41,944 nt of DNA from Bacteroidota bacterium (GTDB taxonomy: Bacteria; Bacteroidota; Bacteroidia; Chitinophagales; Chitinophagaceae): assembly GCA_023409975.1 (NCBI GenBank), contig JAEYQO010000027.1, forward strand, positions 1 through 41,944. Direction: 5' to 3'. This document shows positions 24,043 through 31,774 of this stretch, piece after piece. A program made the translations under genes and the position numbers. Positions within the stretch are counted from its first letter, which is position 1; each line of letters starts with the position of its first letter. The notes beneath the pieces were generated by a model that saw only the letters and a program-made list of their open reading frames with translations, was not told the DNA's origin and did not search any database.

Positions 24043-25251
24043 TTATTTGATGAATACCTTTTCCAGGAAACGGGCCTTCTCAGTGGAGACAGAGAGGAAG
24101 TACATGCCCGGTGCAAGACCGCTCACATCCAGAGAGGATGTATTTGCTTGCTTACGTACGCTTCTGCCGGAAGGGTCTATTAACAGCAGGAGTGTTGGTG
24201 TTGTGCCATTGGCTGCTGCGACATGGATTCTGTCAGATGCTGGATTGGGGTAGATTTTCATAAGTGTAGGGTTCATAGATTGGTTCGCTACAGAGTTGCC
24301 GCCGGGTAGGGGAGTGCGATGCAGATTGCTGTCAGCTGTTACAGCATAGATGTAGTTGGCACTAAGCGCGATGTCCATCACATTACTCAGGTTACCGCTG
24401 ATATTATTGTAGGTAATGCCGTCTGTAGTCTCAAGTATGGAACCCAGGGATCTGACGTAGAATTTCCCGTTGGAAGCATAGTGGATCTCACCGATCTGAA
24501 GTGGAATAGAAGGATTCGGGGAGTTACCGGTAAAGCTGGCACCGCCGTCTGTCGATTTCCAGAGCGTGTTTAAAGATGCCGCCCAGATCTCACCGTTTGG
24601 AAGTACCAAAGGGATGCATTCAGCATTAACACCAGTGGAGGCAGTAAAGGTTTGTCCACCGTCGTGAGAATATTCAATGCCGCCTGGCCATGGAGAACCG
24701 CTGCTGATGATAATTGTGTCACCGGTTGAACTGGCAGATAATTGTTTAAAATTAAAATTGAGATCTGTCCAGCTTTGACCATTATCTGTGGATTTAGCCA
24801 TTTTACTACCGGAACCGTTCGGAAAAATAAGGGTATTGTTAGATGTGATCTCGAATTCCAGATCGGATTTTCCATTCCGTATTTTTTGCCCGGAATTTGT
24901 CCAGGTGAGGCCGTCCGTTGAAGTATACATCGTATCTGTTGGATACAAGGCGGTAGTCAGGTAACGTTTTGTGGTGATCAGGTAGGTTGTGCCATCCGGT
25001 CCGAATTCCGCTGTCAGCATCGACATCGCTGGAAAGATATCTGTCCATGTCGTTCCTCCATCCTTTGAAACCGAGATCTTCTTTGAATCTGATTGTACCC
25101 CTGCTACGAGTAGTCCGTCGTCAGGAGATACGAAGATCTTCGGCGCCGAAGAGAGTTTCCACTCATATTGGTAATTGAGCTGCTGCCAGGTCTGCGACAT
25201 GGCAACCTGAGCGAATGAAAGCATGCAAAGTGTAGCGATGAACTTTTTCAT
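24043..25251 (-). CDS. Secreted BNR/sialidase-like beta-propeller with T9SS type A sorting domain
   Basis: This 402-aa protein has a signal peptide (residues 1-19). A propeller follows, with at least five BNR/Asp-box-like motifs: SKDGGTTW, STDGLTW, STDNGQSW, SHDGGQTF and STDGGASF. The C-terminal sorting domain contains LMKIYPNPASDRIHV and GMYFLSV. Asp-box propellers occur in sialidases, photosystem stability factors and many uncharacterised secreted proteins; no catalytic sialidase residues are obvious, so a binding role is as likely. It should be exported via Sec and the type IX system. Confidence 0.8.
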   Translation of the reverse strand: MKKFIATLCMLSFAQVAMSQTWQQLNYQYEWKLSSAPKIFVSPDDGLLVAGVQSDSKKISVSKDGGTTWTDIFPAMSMLTAEFGPDGTTYLITTKRYLTTALYPTDTMYTSTDGLTWTNSGQKIRNGKSDLEFEITSNNTLIFPNGSGSKMAKSTDNGQSWTDLNFNFKQLSASSTGDTIIISSGSPWPGGIEYSHDGGQTFTASTGVNAECIPLVLPNGEIWAASLNTLWKSTDGGASFTGNSPNPSIPLQIGEIHYASNGKFYVRSLGSILETTDGITYNNISGNLSNVMDIALSANYIYAVTADSNLHRTPLPGGNSVANQSMNPTLMKIYPNPASDRIHVAAANGTTPTLLLLIDPSGRSVRKQANTSSLDVSGLAPGMYFLSVSTEKARFLEKVFIK

Positions 25252-25344
25252 AATTGTAGTTTTTGTTACTGCAAAGGGAAAGAATTGCCAAAGCCTGCGA
25301 AAGAGGCCAGTACCTGAAAATGACTAGGGTGTTTACCTGATTTT

Positions 25345-25983
25345 TCAGATCAGCTTATGGCTAACGGCAAACCGGGTGAGACCCGCAGCATTATGAATAT
25401 CCAGCTTTTGCATCAGCTTCGTCCTGTGAGTATCAACTGTTTTTGCAGAGATAAACAGCTTAGCGGCTATCTCCTTATTCGAAAACCCCTGTGCTACCAG
25501 AATCAGAATCTCCCTTTCACGGTCAGTAAGTTGGTTTAACCCACCTGTCGGACCTGATTGCATAGTGCTTCCCCCTGCAAGTTCGAGGGTGATGTCCTGG
25601 CTGAAATGTTTTCGTCCTGAGAGAATTGTAGAAACAGCATAACGTAGCTCCTGTTCGTTGGCAGATTTCAGAACATATCCGTCTGCCTCCAGCTTGATAA
25701 TTTCCCGCGCCAGTCCTGCGTTGTTATACATAGTCAGCATGAGGACTTTCTGTTGAGGATGGTCGGACTTAATCTTTCTCAGCAATTCAATTCCATTCAT
25801 CCGCGGCATCTCGATATCGCTTACCACCAGATCGAACATTTCCAGCTGTAATCGTTCCAGCGCTTCTACGCCATTATTCGCGGTTGCTAGTTCCTCCACC
25901 TGATCAAGATCGCTCAGGATCTTTACCAGACCGTCTAGAATGAGCTGGTGGTCATCAACCAACAAGAGTCTGTGCTTTTTCAT
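25345..25983 (-). CDS. NarL/LuxR-type response regulator
   Basis: This 212-aa regulator has a receiver domain (LLLVDDHQLILDGL; phospho-acceptor aspartate in VVSDIEMPRMNG, about residue 57; conserved lysine in VLKSANE). The C-terminal LuxR helix-turn-helix is LTDREREILILVAQGFSNKEI and VDTHRTKLMQKL. Its first 29 bases overlap the end of the upstream histidine kinase gene, so translational coupling is likely and they form a cognate pair. Its targets are unknown; the neighbouring genes downstream encode secreted proteins. Confidence 0.92.
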   Translation of the reverse strand: MKKHRLLLVDDHQLILDGLVKILSDLDQVEELATANNGVEALERLQLEMFDLVVSDIEMPRMNGIELLRKIKSDHPQQKVLMLTMYNNAGLAREIIKLEADGYVLKSANEQELRYAVSTILSGRKHFSQDITLELAGGSTMQSGPTGGLNQLTDREREILILVAQGFSNKEIAAKLFISAKTVDTHRTKLMQKLDIHNAAGLTRFAVSHKLI

Positions 25984-27928
25984 AGATGTTTAGGGGGATT
26001 CTAATGGTCGCTACTGTGCCCGTCTGCGGGCCTGGAATGATATTGACCTCGCCGTTCACTGCGGTGATCCTCGATTTGATCCCTGCGATGCCGATGCCCT
26101 CGCTGCTGTCTGCATCATTACTGATACCACGGCCATTATCTTCGATCAGCAGGATAAGCGTATTGGCTGTTTCTACCAACTGAATTGAGACCAGCGTCGC
26201 ATGGGAGTGTTTAATGACATTATTGATGAGCTCCTGAGCCACCCTGTACAGCGCTGTTTCGACTCTCTGGTCGTAGCGTTTATCGGTCTGGTGCGTTTCA
26301 AATGACCAGACGATGCCCGAATGGGATAATGTTCTTTCCAGCATATCCTGAATGGCAGATACGCAGCCGAATTCCTGCAGGCTTTTTGGCATCATCTGAT
26401 GTGATACCTGTCGTACCTCGGTCATGAGGTCCTGTAGCGCCTGCTCTATGGCTTCCTTTTCAGGGTTGCCATCGCCCCACGGCATATGAGCATTGATACT
26501 CATCCGCAGCGCCAGCAACTGATTTCCGACTCCGTCGTGTAATTCCCTTGCGATGCGGGTGCGTTCCTCCTCCTGGGCATCGATGATCGCTTTCAAACCA
26601 CGGTCACGCTCATCCAGGACTGCCCGGGTTTTTGACTGTTCCTGCCGTGCTCTATTCCTGTCGGCCCAAATTCGCGCGATCAGTAGTCCGCCAGCAATCA
26701 GCAGTGACATCACAAACAGCCAGAGGTTGCGTTTCTTAATAGCTACATCCGCCAGCAATTTTTCGTTTTCTGCAGTGATCAGCTTTTTGTCTTTCTCTGC
26801 CAGTTCCAGCTCTTTCTGTCCGAGCTCAAATTTTGTTGCCCATTCCAGTGCTTCCTTGTTACGTTCGGAAAAAAGCACTGAGTCTTTAAAACGTATGTGG
26901 TCCAGAAACGTTTCGTAGGCTTCTTTGAAGTTTCCGGATTCCCGGTAAGTACCAGCAAGGTTTTTATATACTGAAGATTTCAGCTCAAGGTTGTCGATAT
27001 CATCCACAACTGTTTTAGCTTTCAAAGCGAAACTCAGCGCTTTTTGAGTCTCTTTTTTGTCTCTGTAAATATTGGCAAGGTTGATGTAAGATCTTGTGAT
27101 CCCCTGAACATCATCGACCCGTTTTTGTATAGTTAGCAGTTCTTCAAAACAACGTGCAGCTTTTTGGATGTAGCCCTGCTCTTCGAGACAGGTGCAAAGA
27201 TTGTTTTGAGTGCTCAGCAAAGCCAGGAGGTTGTTACCCTGTTTTTTCAGGGCCAGACTGATTTCGTAATAGTATATTGCTGAATCCAGATTTCCGAGAT
27301 CGTTGTGTATATATCCCAGCGAGTTATAAATGTTTCCTTCGGTGGCAGGCGCCGGAAATGTCCTTAGATAGTGAAGCGCTTCACGTTGTGCTCTGATAGC
27401 GGGGTCATAGTGTTTCATGAGGATAAAGCTGTTACCAATATCATTCAGGGTGCCTAAGATCTTAGTCGTGTCTTTAAGCTGCTTTAAATGGTTTAGTGTT
27501 TTTGAATAGATCGCTATAGCGCCTGCGTGATCACCCTGTGCCGATAGTGCCAGTCCCTGAGTCTTATATGCTTTATAATATTCCACCGAGTCGCCCGTAG
27601 GGCCAAGAATCCTGACCGCATACCGCGCCCAGTACAGGCTGCTATCATTGTTAGCCAGGTAATAGAGCGCTACGGCATAAGCATTACCGAGTCTTCCCAG
27701 CTTTATCGGGTCCTTGATCCTTGCTGAGTCTGCAAGTGAAGTTCTGAGATATTTTACGGAGACGGATGGTTCGTTGGCCACTGTCATAAAGGCTATGTCG
27801 AATGCGATCGCTGCTCTGCTGTCTGCTTCAGTTGCCTTTTCAAAAGCGGCTTTCAGTGAATCTAACCTGCTGGCCTGGCTCATTTGACCCATCAGGAGTA
27901 GAAGAAAGCCCGTGAGGAACTTTTTCAT
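25955..27928 (-). CDS. TPR-containing sensor histidine kinase (HisKA_3 type)
   Basis: This 657-aa protein has a signal peptide (residues 1-19) and six or more TPR-like helices in the periplasmic part (about residues 30-350). A coiled coil (about 360-390) and one membrane helix (LWLFVMSLLIAGGLLIA, near residue 400) follow. The HisKA_3 box IARELHDGVGNQLLALR contains the phospho-accepting histidine near residue 462. The ATPase shows ELINNVIKHSHAT, DNGRGI and GIGIAGIKSRI. It should sense a periplasmic signal through its TPR array and phosphorylate the overlapping NarL-type regulator. Confidence 0.92.
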   Translation of the reverse strand: MKKFLTGFLLLLMGQMSQASRLDSLKAAFEKATEADSRAAIAFDIAFMTVANEPSVSVKYLRTSLADSARIKDPIKLGRLGNAYAVALYYLANNDSSLYWARYAVRILGPTGDSVEYYKAYKTQGLALSAQGDHAGAIAIYSKTLNHLKQLKDTTKILGTLNDIGNSFILMKHYDPAIRAQREALHYLRTFPAPATEGNIYNSLGYIHNDLGNLDSAIYYYEISLALKKQGNNLLALLSTQNNLCTCLEEQGYIQKAARCFEELLTIQKRVDDVQGITRSYINLANIYRDKKETQKALSFALKAKTVVDDIDNLELKSSVYKNLAGTYRESGNFKEAYETFLDHIRFKDSVLFSERNKEALEWATKFELGQKELELAEKDKKLITAENEKLLADVAIKKRNLWLFVMSLLIAGGLLIARIWADRNRARQEQSKTRAVLDERDRGLKAIIDAQEEERTRIARELHDGVGNQLLALRMSINAHMPWGDGNPEKEAIEQALQDLMTEVRQVSHQMMPKSLQEFGCVSAIQDMLERTLSHSGIVWSFETHQTDKRYDQRVETALYRVAQELINNVIKHSHATLVSIQLVETANTLILLIEDNGRGISNDADSSEGIGIAGIKSRITAVNGEVNIIPGPQTGTVATIRIPLNIYEKAQTLVG

Positions 27929-28071
27929 TTCGGGGTGGTTTCAGGGGTTTGTATTATAAGAACGAAAAATAGTGATTTTATTGAATTCTTTTCTTTGGTT
28001 ATCTGATACAGTTTTTATCGCCTACCTAATGGCCATGGAGCGCTGTCTGCTGTCTGACTGTCAAAAACATT

Positions 28072-28079
28072 TACCTTTG
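28072..28079 (+). promoter_or_regulatory. Bacteroidota -7 promoter motif (TACCTTTG) upstream of kdsA
   Basis: Perfect TAnnTTTG element 17 bases before the ATG at 28097. It has the same eight bases as the elements before waaA and the transaldolase-CBS gene. Confidence 0.5.
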
Positions 28080-28096
28080 CCCACCAGTTGGTTTTT

Positions 28097-28927
28097 ATGA
28101 GCAAGAAGCATATCAAAGTAGGTTCCATTGCATGCGGGGCCGATGAGTTATTCCTGATTTCAGGTCCCTGTGTGATCGAAGAAGAGATGGTGATGATGAA
28201 AACAGCTGAGATGCTGAAGGAAGTAAGCGCCCGGTTGAATATTCCGGTTATTTACAAGTCTTCTTTCACAAAGGATAATCGCAGTAGTCTGAAGTATTAT
28301 GACGGTCCCGGACTGGAGAAAGGCATCAAGCTACTTGCGAAAATAAAGGAACAATTCGGATTCCCTGTTCTTACTGATATCCATTACCCTGATCAGGCAG
28401 CTCCCGCTGCAGAAGTTTGTGATGTACTGCAGATACCGGCCTACCTCTGTATGCAGTCGGGCCTCCTCAGGGCGGCTGCCGCTACCGGAAAGGTGATCAA
28501 TATCAAACATGGCCAGTTCCTGGCGCCTGAGAATATGAAGCATCCCGTCGGGAAATGTGTTGATGCAGGGAATGACCAGATTATACTTACCGAGAGAGGC
28601 TATACCATGGGGTATAATGATCTGGTAGTTGATCCGCGTGCCTTCTATCATATGGCGCAACTGGGATATCCTGTTGTTTTCGATATCACACATTCCATCC
28701 GGAAATACGGTATTCCCAGTGCCGATGCAAAGGGTGGTGCCCGCGAATTTCTGCCTGTTCTGAGTCGTGCAGGTGTGGGCGCAGGCGTCGACGGTGTATT
28801 TATCGAGACACACCCTGAGCCGGAAAAAGCACTTTGCGACGCGGCATCCCAATTATGTGTTTATGATCTCGAAGAATTTCTGAAGCCTTTGCTGGAGATT
28901 CATAACGTTGTCAAACGCTATCGATAG
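28097..28927 (+). CDS. kdsA: 3-deoxy-8-phosphooctulonate (Kdo-8-phosphate) synthase
   Basis: This 276-aa enzyme condenses phosphoenolpyruvate with D-arabinose 5-phosphate to give Kdo 8-phosphate. Motifs match KdsA: LFLISGPCVIEEE, IPVIYKSSFTKDNRSS, LQIPAYLCMQSGLLRAA, VINIKHGQFLAPENM, TERGYTMGYNDLVVDPRA, VVFDITHS, and GVFIETHPEPEKALCDA. The asparagine in the IKHGQ region and the cysteine pattern that separate metal-dependent from independent forms are not decided here. The start is the ATG at 28097; a TTG three codons earlier also fits. It opens the second Kdo block. Confidence 0.95.
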   Translation: MSKKHIKVGSIACGADELFLISGPCVIEEEMVMMKTAEMLKEVSARLNIPVIYKSSFTKDNRSSLKYYDGPGLEKGIKLLAKIKEQFGFPVLTDIHYPDQAAPAAEVCDVLQIPAYLCMQSGLLRAAAATGKVINIKHGQFLAPENMKHPVGKCVDAGNDQIILTERGYTMGYNDLVVDPRAFYHMAQLGYPVVFDITHSIRKYGIPSADAKGGAREFLPVLSRAGVGAGVDGVFIETHPEPEKALCDAASQLCVYDLEEFLKPLLEIHNVVKRYR

Positions 28928-28999
28928 TCTGTCAATCCATCAGGCAGGAACTTCCAGAACCCCTTATTGTCCCCTGTCCCTCGAATACCGCACATTATT

Positions 29000-29007
29000 T
29001 ACCTTTG
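29000..29007 (+). promoter_or_regulatory. Bacteroidota -7 promoter motif (TACCTTTG)
   Basis: Perfect TAnnTTTG element 32 bases before the ATG of the transaldolase-CBS gene, suggesting an internal promoter within the kdsA block. Confidence 0.5.
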
Positions 29008-29039
29008 CGCGGTTATCTACTCATATACATTAATCAACA

Positions 29040-30053
29040 ATGGAATTATATCTCGATTCTGCCAATCTGAAAGAGATTGAGGAAGGATTCAAGCTTGGCT
29101 TTCTGAATGGCCTGACGACCACCCCCACCTTCATGCAACGGGAGGGGATCAAGGATATCGACAGCATGATTGTGAAACTATCCAAAATGGTTCCGGTGCT
29201 GCAGATCGAAGCACTGGGGAATACCGCGGAGGATGTGGTGAAAGAAGCTAAGAGACAACTGGATCTCGGCCTCGATCCTAAAAGAACCGTATTCAAAATC
29301 CCCGTTTCGCTTGAAGGTGTACGTGCCTGTCGTCTGTTAAGAAATGAAGGATTGCTGGTTAACGTTCATCTGGTGTACACCCTGCAGCAAGCCTATATGG
29401 CGATGCACGCAGGTGCAACTTACGTTTGTCCGCTGGTTGGCCGCCTGCAGGATCAGGGTCATGATGCCCTTGCGCTCGTGGAGCAGTGCGTCAAGGCTGT
29501 CAACCATTATGGATACGATACAAAGATCATGTTCAGCTCTGTGCGCCATGCAGAACATGTGCGCAATGCCATAAACGTCGGTGTGCATACGATCACTGTC
29601 CCTTTGAAGGTGTTGAAGGGGTTGACCGAAAACAACTTCACGACCGTGGGCACGGAGCAGTTCCTTCAGGATACACGCCTGATGACGGTTACTGTGAAGG
29701 AAGCGGCTAATGCCGTAAACCCCGTTGTAGCTGCAGATATGGATCTGAAGAATGCTATCGTAAAGATGACAGAGTTCGGCTTTGGTGCGGTTACTGTGGT
29801 GAATAGTGACGGAAGTCTGAAAGGGGTGTTTACGGATGGCGATATCCGTCGTTTGCTGCAATCTGAGGGTGAGCATATCCTCGATAAGAAAATGGGAGAA
29901 ATGGAATACAAGGAGCCCATCAGTATTGATGCCAATGCCTTGCTGAATGATGCACATCTTCTTTTCAAGAAGACCAGCGTTGATACGATATTGATCATGG
30001 AAAACAATAAGCCTGTAGGCATGTTGGATATCCAGGATCTTGAAATATTATAG
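29040..30053 (+). CDS. Transaldolase/F6P-aldolase-like domain fused to a KdsD-type CBS pair
   Basis: Residues 1-215 form a transaldolase-family barrel like fructose-6-phosphate aldolase. They show MELYLDSANLKE with Asp6, the Schiff-base lysine Lys86 in VFKIPVSLEG, and SSVRHAEH near the end of the barrel. Residues 220-337 hold two CBS repeats, the first ending LKGVFTDGDIRRLL, very like the C-terminus of KdsD (arabinose-5-phosphate isomerase). Compared with E. coli FsaA numbering as I recall it, Asn28 is Thr28, Thr109 is His110, Ala129 is Cys130 and Tyr131 is Leu132, so the active site differs. The gene lies between kdsA and kdsC/kdsB, where kdsD is often found. I infer a role in supplying or controlling arabinose 5-phosphate; the activity itself is unproven. 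Confidence 0.85.
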   Translation: MELYLDSANLKEIEEGFKLGFLNGLTTTPTFMQREGIKDIDSMIVKLSKMVPVLQIEALGNTAEDVVKEAKRQLDLGLDPKRTVFKIPVSLEGVRACRLLRNEGLLVNVHLVYTLQQAYMAMHAGATYVCPLVGRLQDQGHDALALVEQCVKAVNHYGYDTKIMFSSVRHAEHVRNAINVGVHTITVPLKVLKGLTENNFTTVGTEQFLQDTRLMTVTVKEAANAVNPVVAADMDLKNAIVKMTEFGFGAVTVVNSDGSLKGVFTDGDIRRLLQSEGEHILDKKMGEMEYKEPISIDANALLNDAHLLFKKTSVDTILIMENNKPVGMLDIQDLEIL

Positions 30054-30247
30054 TGGTCAGTGGTCAGTGGTCAGTGGTCAGTCGCGAGTTGTTAGGAGTG
30101 ATTACCGACCGTTCCATTGCTTCCGGGCCAAAGGCCAGGGCCGATGCAAAATCGGCCAACGGCCAATTGCCAACTAACCGCCCAACCGCCTAACCAACTA
30201 ATCAACTAACCAACTAACCGCCTAATCAACTAACCACCTAACGACTA
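30054..30247. repeat. Short-period repeat tracts between the transaldolase-CBS gene and kdsC
   Basis: Four exact TGGTCAG heptamers begin right after the stop codon (30054-30081). A perfect 7-bp inverted repeat GGCCGAT-GCAAA-ATCGGCC follows at 30139-30157. A run of ten TAAYCRMC-like octamers (for example TAACCAAC, TAATCAAC, TAACCGCC) from 30175 leads up to the kdsC start codon. No coding potential. Confidence 0.85.
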
Positions 30248-30949
30248 ATGTCCCTTCCATACATAGCAGAACATTTTAGGGGTCAGTTTATCACGCCACC
30301 GGAGCTGCTGCAACAGAAGCTTTCGAAAGTGAAGGCCTATGTTTTCGACTGGGACGGAGTTTTTAATAATGGTCAAAAGGACGAGCAGGGCTCAAGCCCC
30401 TTTAACGAGGTGGACGCTATGGGCACTAACCTGCTTCGGTTCAACCATTTTCTCCGGACCGGTATTTTACCCTATGTCGTGGTTATATCCGGTGAGAATA
30501 ATAAAGCTGCCCGTACGCTTGCTACGAGGGAGCATTTTCATGCTGTATATAGTGGCATTAAGTATAAGCCGGAAGCGCTGGGGCATCTCTGCGATACCTG
30601 TGGACTAAAGCCGGAAGAAATTGCTTTCGTATTTGATGATGTACTCGATCTATCAGTGGCGGAACAGGCAGGAGCACGTTTTATGGTGCACCGGAGCTGC
30701 AACCCCCTGCTGATTGATTTTGTCGTGCAGCAGCAATTTACAGATTATGTAACTGCCTGTGATGGTAGTAACAGTGCAGTACGCGAGGTGGTAGAACTGA
30801 TTACGGGCATTTGTGGCCAATACGAGGAAACCATTTCTAACCGAATGCACTTTACCGATATTTACAAGGAGTATCTGCAGGAGCGCAATAGACCAGAGCC
30901 CCGGTTCTACACCAGTCGCGAAGGACAGATCATCGACCATCAGCTATGA
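30248..30949 (+). CDS. KdsC-like HAD phosphatase (Kdo-8-phosphate phosphatase), extended
   Basis: This 233-aa HAD protein has the nucleophile motif VFDWDGVFNNG, motif II VVISGENN, a lysine in IKYKPEALG and the acidic motif FVFDDVLDLSVA. GSNSAVREVVELITG resembles the KdsC segment GG.GAVREVC.LI. KdsC removes phosphate from Kdo 8-phosphate. Typical KdsC has about 170-190 residues and no cap; this copy carries about 28 extra N-terminal and about 35 extra C-terminal residues, and has Phe in place of the Gly of the usual GDD. kdsB overlaps its last codon. The family is confident; the substrate follows from context. Confidence 0.8.
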   Translation: MSLPYIAEHFRGQFITPPELLQQKLSKVKAYVFDWDGVFNNGQKDEQGSSPFNEVDAMGTNLLRFNHFLRTGILPYVVVISGENNKAARTLATREHFHAVYSGIKYKPEALGHLCDTCGLKPEEIAFVFDDVLDLSVAEQAGARFMVHRSCNPLLIDFVVQQQFTDYVTACDGSNSAVREVVELITGICGQYEETISNRMHFTDIYKEYLQERNRPEPRFYTSREGQIIDHQL

Positions 30950-31689
30950 TATTAGGCATCATTCCTACACGATACGCATCCACCCGGTTCCCTGGAAAGC
31001 CCCTGATCGATATCCAGGGAAAGTCGATGATTCAGCGTGTCTATGAACAAGCTGCTGCCAGCCACCGCCTTACTAAGGTTGTAGTCGCAACGGATGACCG
31101 GCGTATTTTTGATCATGTTCAGTCGTTCGGCGGCCAGGTGGTCATGACTGGTACCAATCATCCCAGTGGTACAGACCGCTGTCTTGATGCGCTAAACCAG
31201 TTGGGCGAGGACTTCCGGTACATTATCAATATACAGGGTGATGAACCTTTTATAGATCCGGTTCAGATTGATACCCTTGCCACTGTACTTGAGGGTGGTG
31301 AGACGGAGCTGGCCACCCTGATCATTCCCGTTGATCAGCCGGAGGTCCTTTTCGATATGGGGGAAGTTAAAGTGGTGCTCAATGATCGCATGGAAGCCCT
31401 GTACTTCAGCCGGATGGTCATACCTTTTATTAAAGGAGCTCCACAGGAAGAATGGCACCTGCACCATACTTATTACAGGCATGTAGGTATGTATGCTTAC
31501 CGACGCGATGTGCTGGAGCGGGTTTGTGAGTTGCCGGTTTCCAGTCTGGAGCGGGCAGAGTCGCTCGAGCAGCTACGTTGGCTCGAGCATGGTTTTAAGA
31601 TCACCTGCGCCATCACTCATCATGACAGCCATTGTATCGACACACCAGAAGATGTTGAGAAGGTGCTTAAAATTATGAAGCGGTTATAG
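30946..31689 (+). CDS. kdsB: CMP-Kdo synthetase (3-deoxy-manno-octulosonate cytidylyltransferase)
   Basis: This 247-aa enzyme activates Kdo, or 8-amino-Kdo, with CTP. It shows the nucleotide loop IIPTRYASTRFPGKPL, TKVVVATDDRRI, TGTNHPSGTDRCLDAL, YIINIQGDEPFIDP, YFSRMVIPFI, HVGMYAYRRDVL and SLERAESLEQLRWLE. Every KdsB block is present and the length is normal. The ATG overlaps the stop of the kdsC-like gene (ATGA type), so they are translationally coupled. In Shewanella the KdsB paired with kdnAB prefers 8-amino-Kdo; specificity here is open. Confidence 0.95.
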   Translation: MILGIIPTRYASTRFPGKPLIDIQGKSMIQRVYEQAAASHRLTKVVVATDDRRIFDHVQSFGGQVVMTGTNHPSGTDRCLDALNQLGEDFRYIINIQGDEPFIDPVQIDTLATVLEGGETELATLIIPVDQPEVLFDMGEVKVVLNDRMEALYFSRMVIPFIKGAPQEEWHLHHTYYRHVGMYAYRRDVLERVCELPVSSLERAESLEQLRWLEHGFKITCAITHHDSHCIDTPEDVEKVLKIMKRL

Positions 31690-31721
31690 TAAACACCGTG
31701 GATTTCGCTTCATTTTATTAG

Positions 31722-31749
31722 AAAAACAAAGGGCCGCAGACTGCGGCCC
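31722..31749 (-). terminator. Intrinsic terminator of the lipoprotein/PPC gene
   Basis: On the minus strand, a GGGCCGCAG/CTGCGGCCC hairpin is followed by TTTGTTTTTC. It lies about 25 bases after the stop at 31775. Confidence 0.8.
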
Positions 31750-31774
31750 CATGCTGGTCAACCAAAATTGATTC

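Noticed and set aside
29337..29957. 206-aa minus-strand ORF
   Set aside because: Shadow of the transaldolase-CBS gene; no independent signal.
29040..30053. Ordinary housekeeping transaldolase
   Set aside because: It is fused to CBS domains, shorter in the barrel than TalB-type enzymes and sits in the Kdo block.
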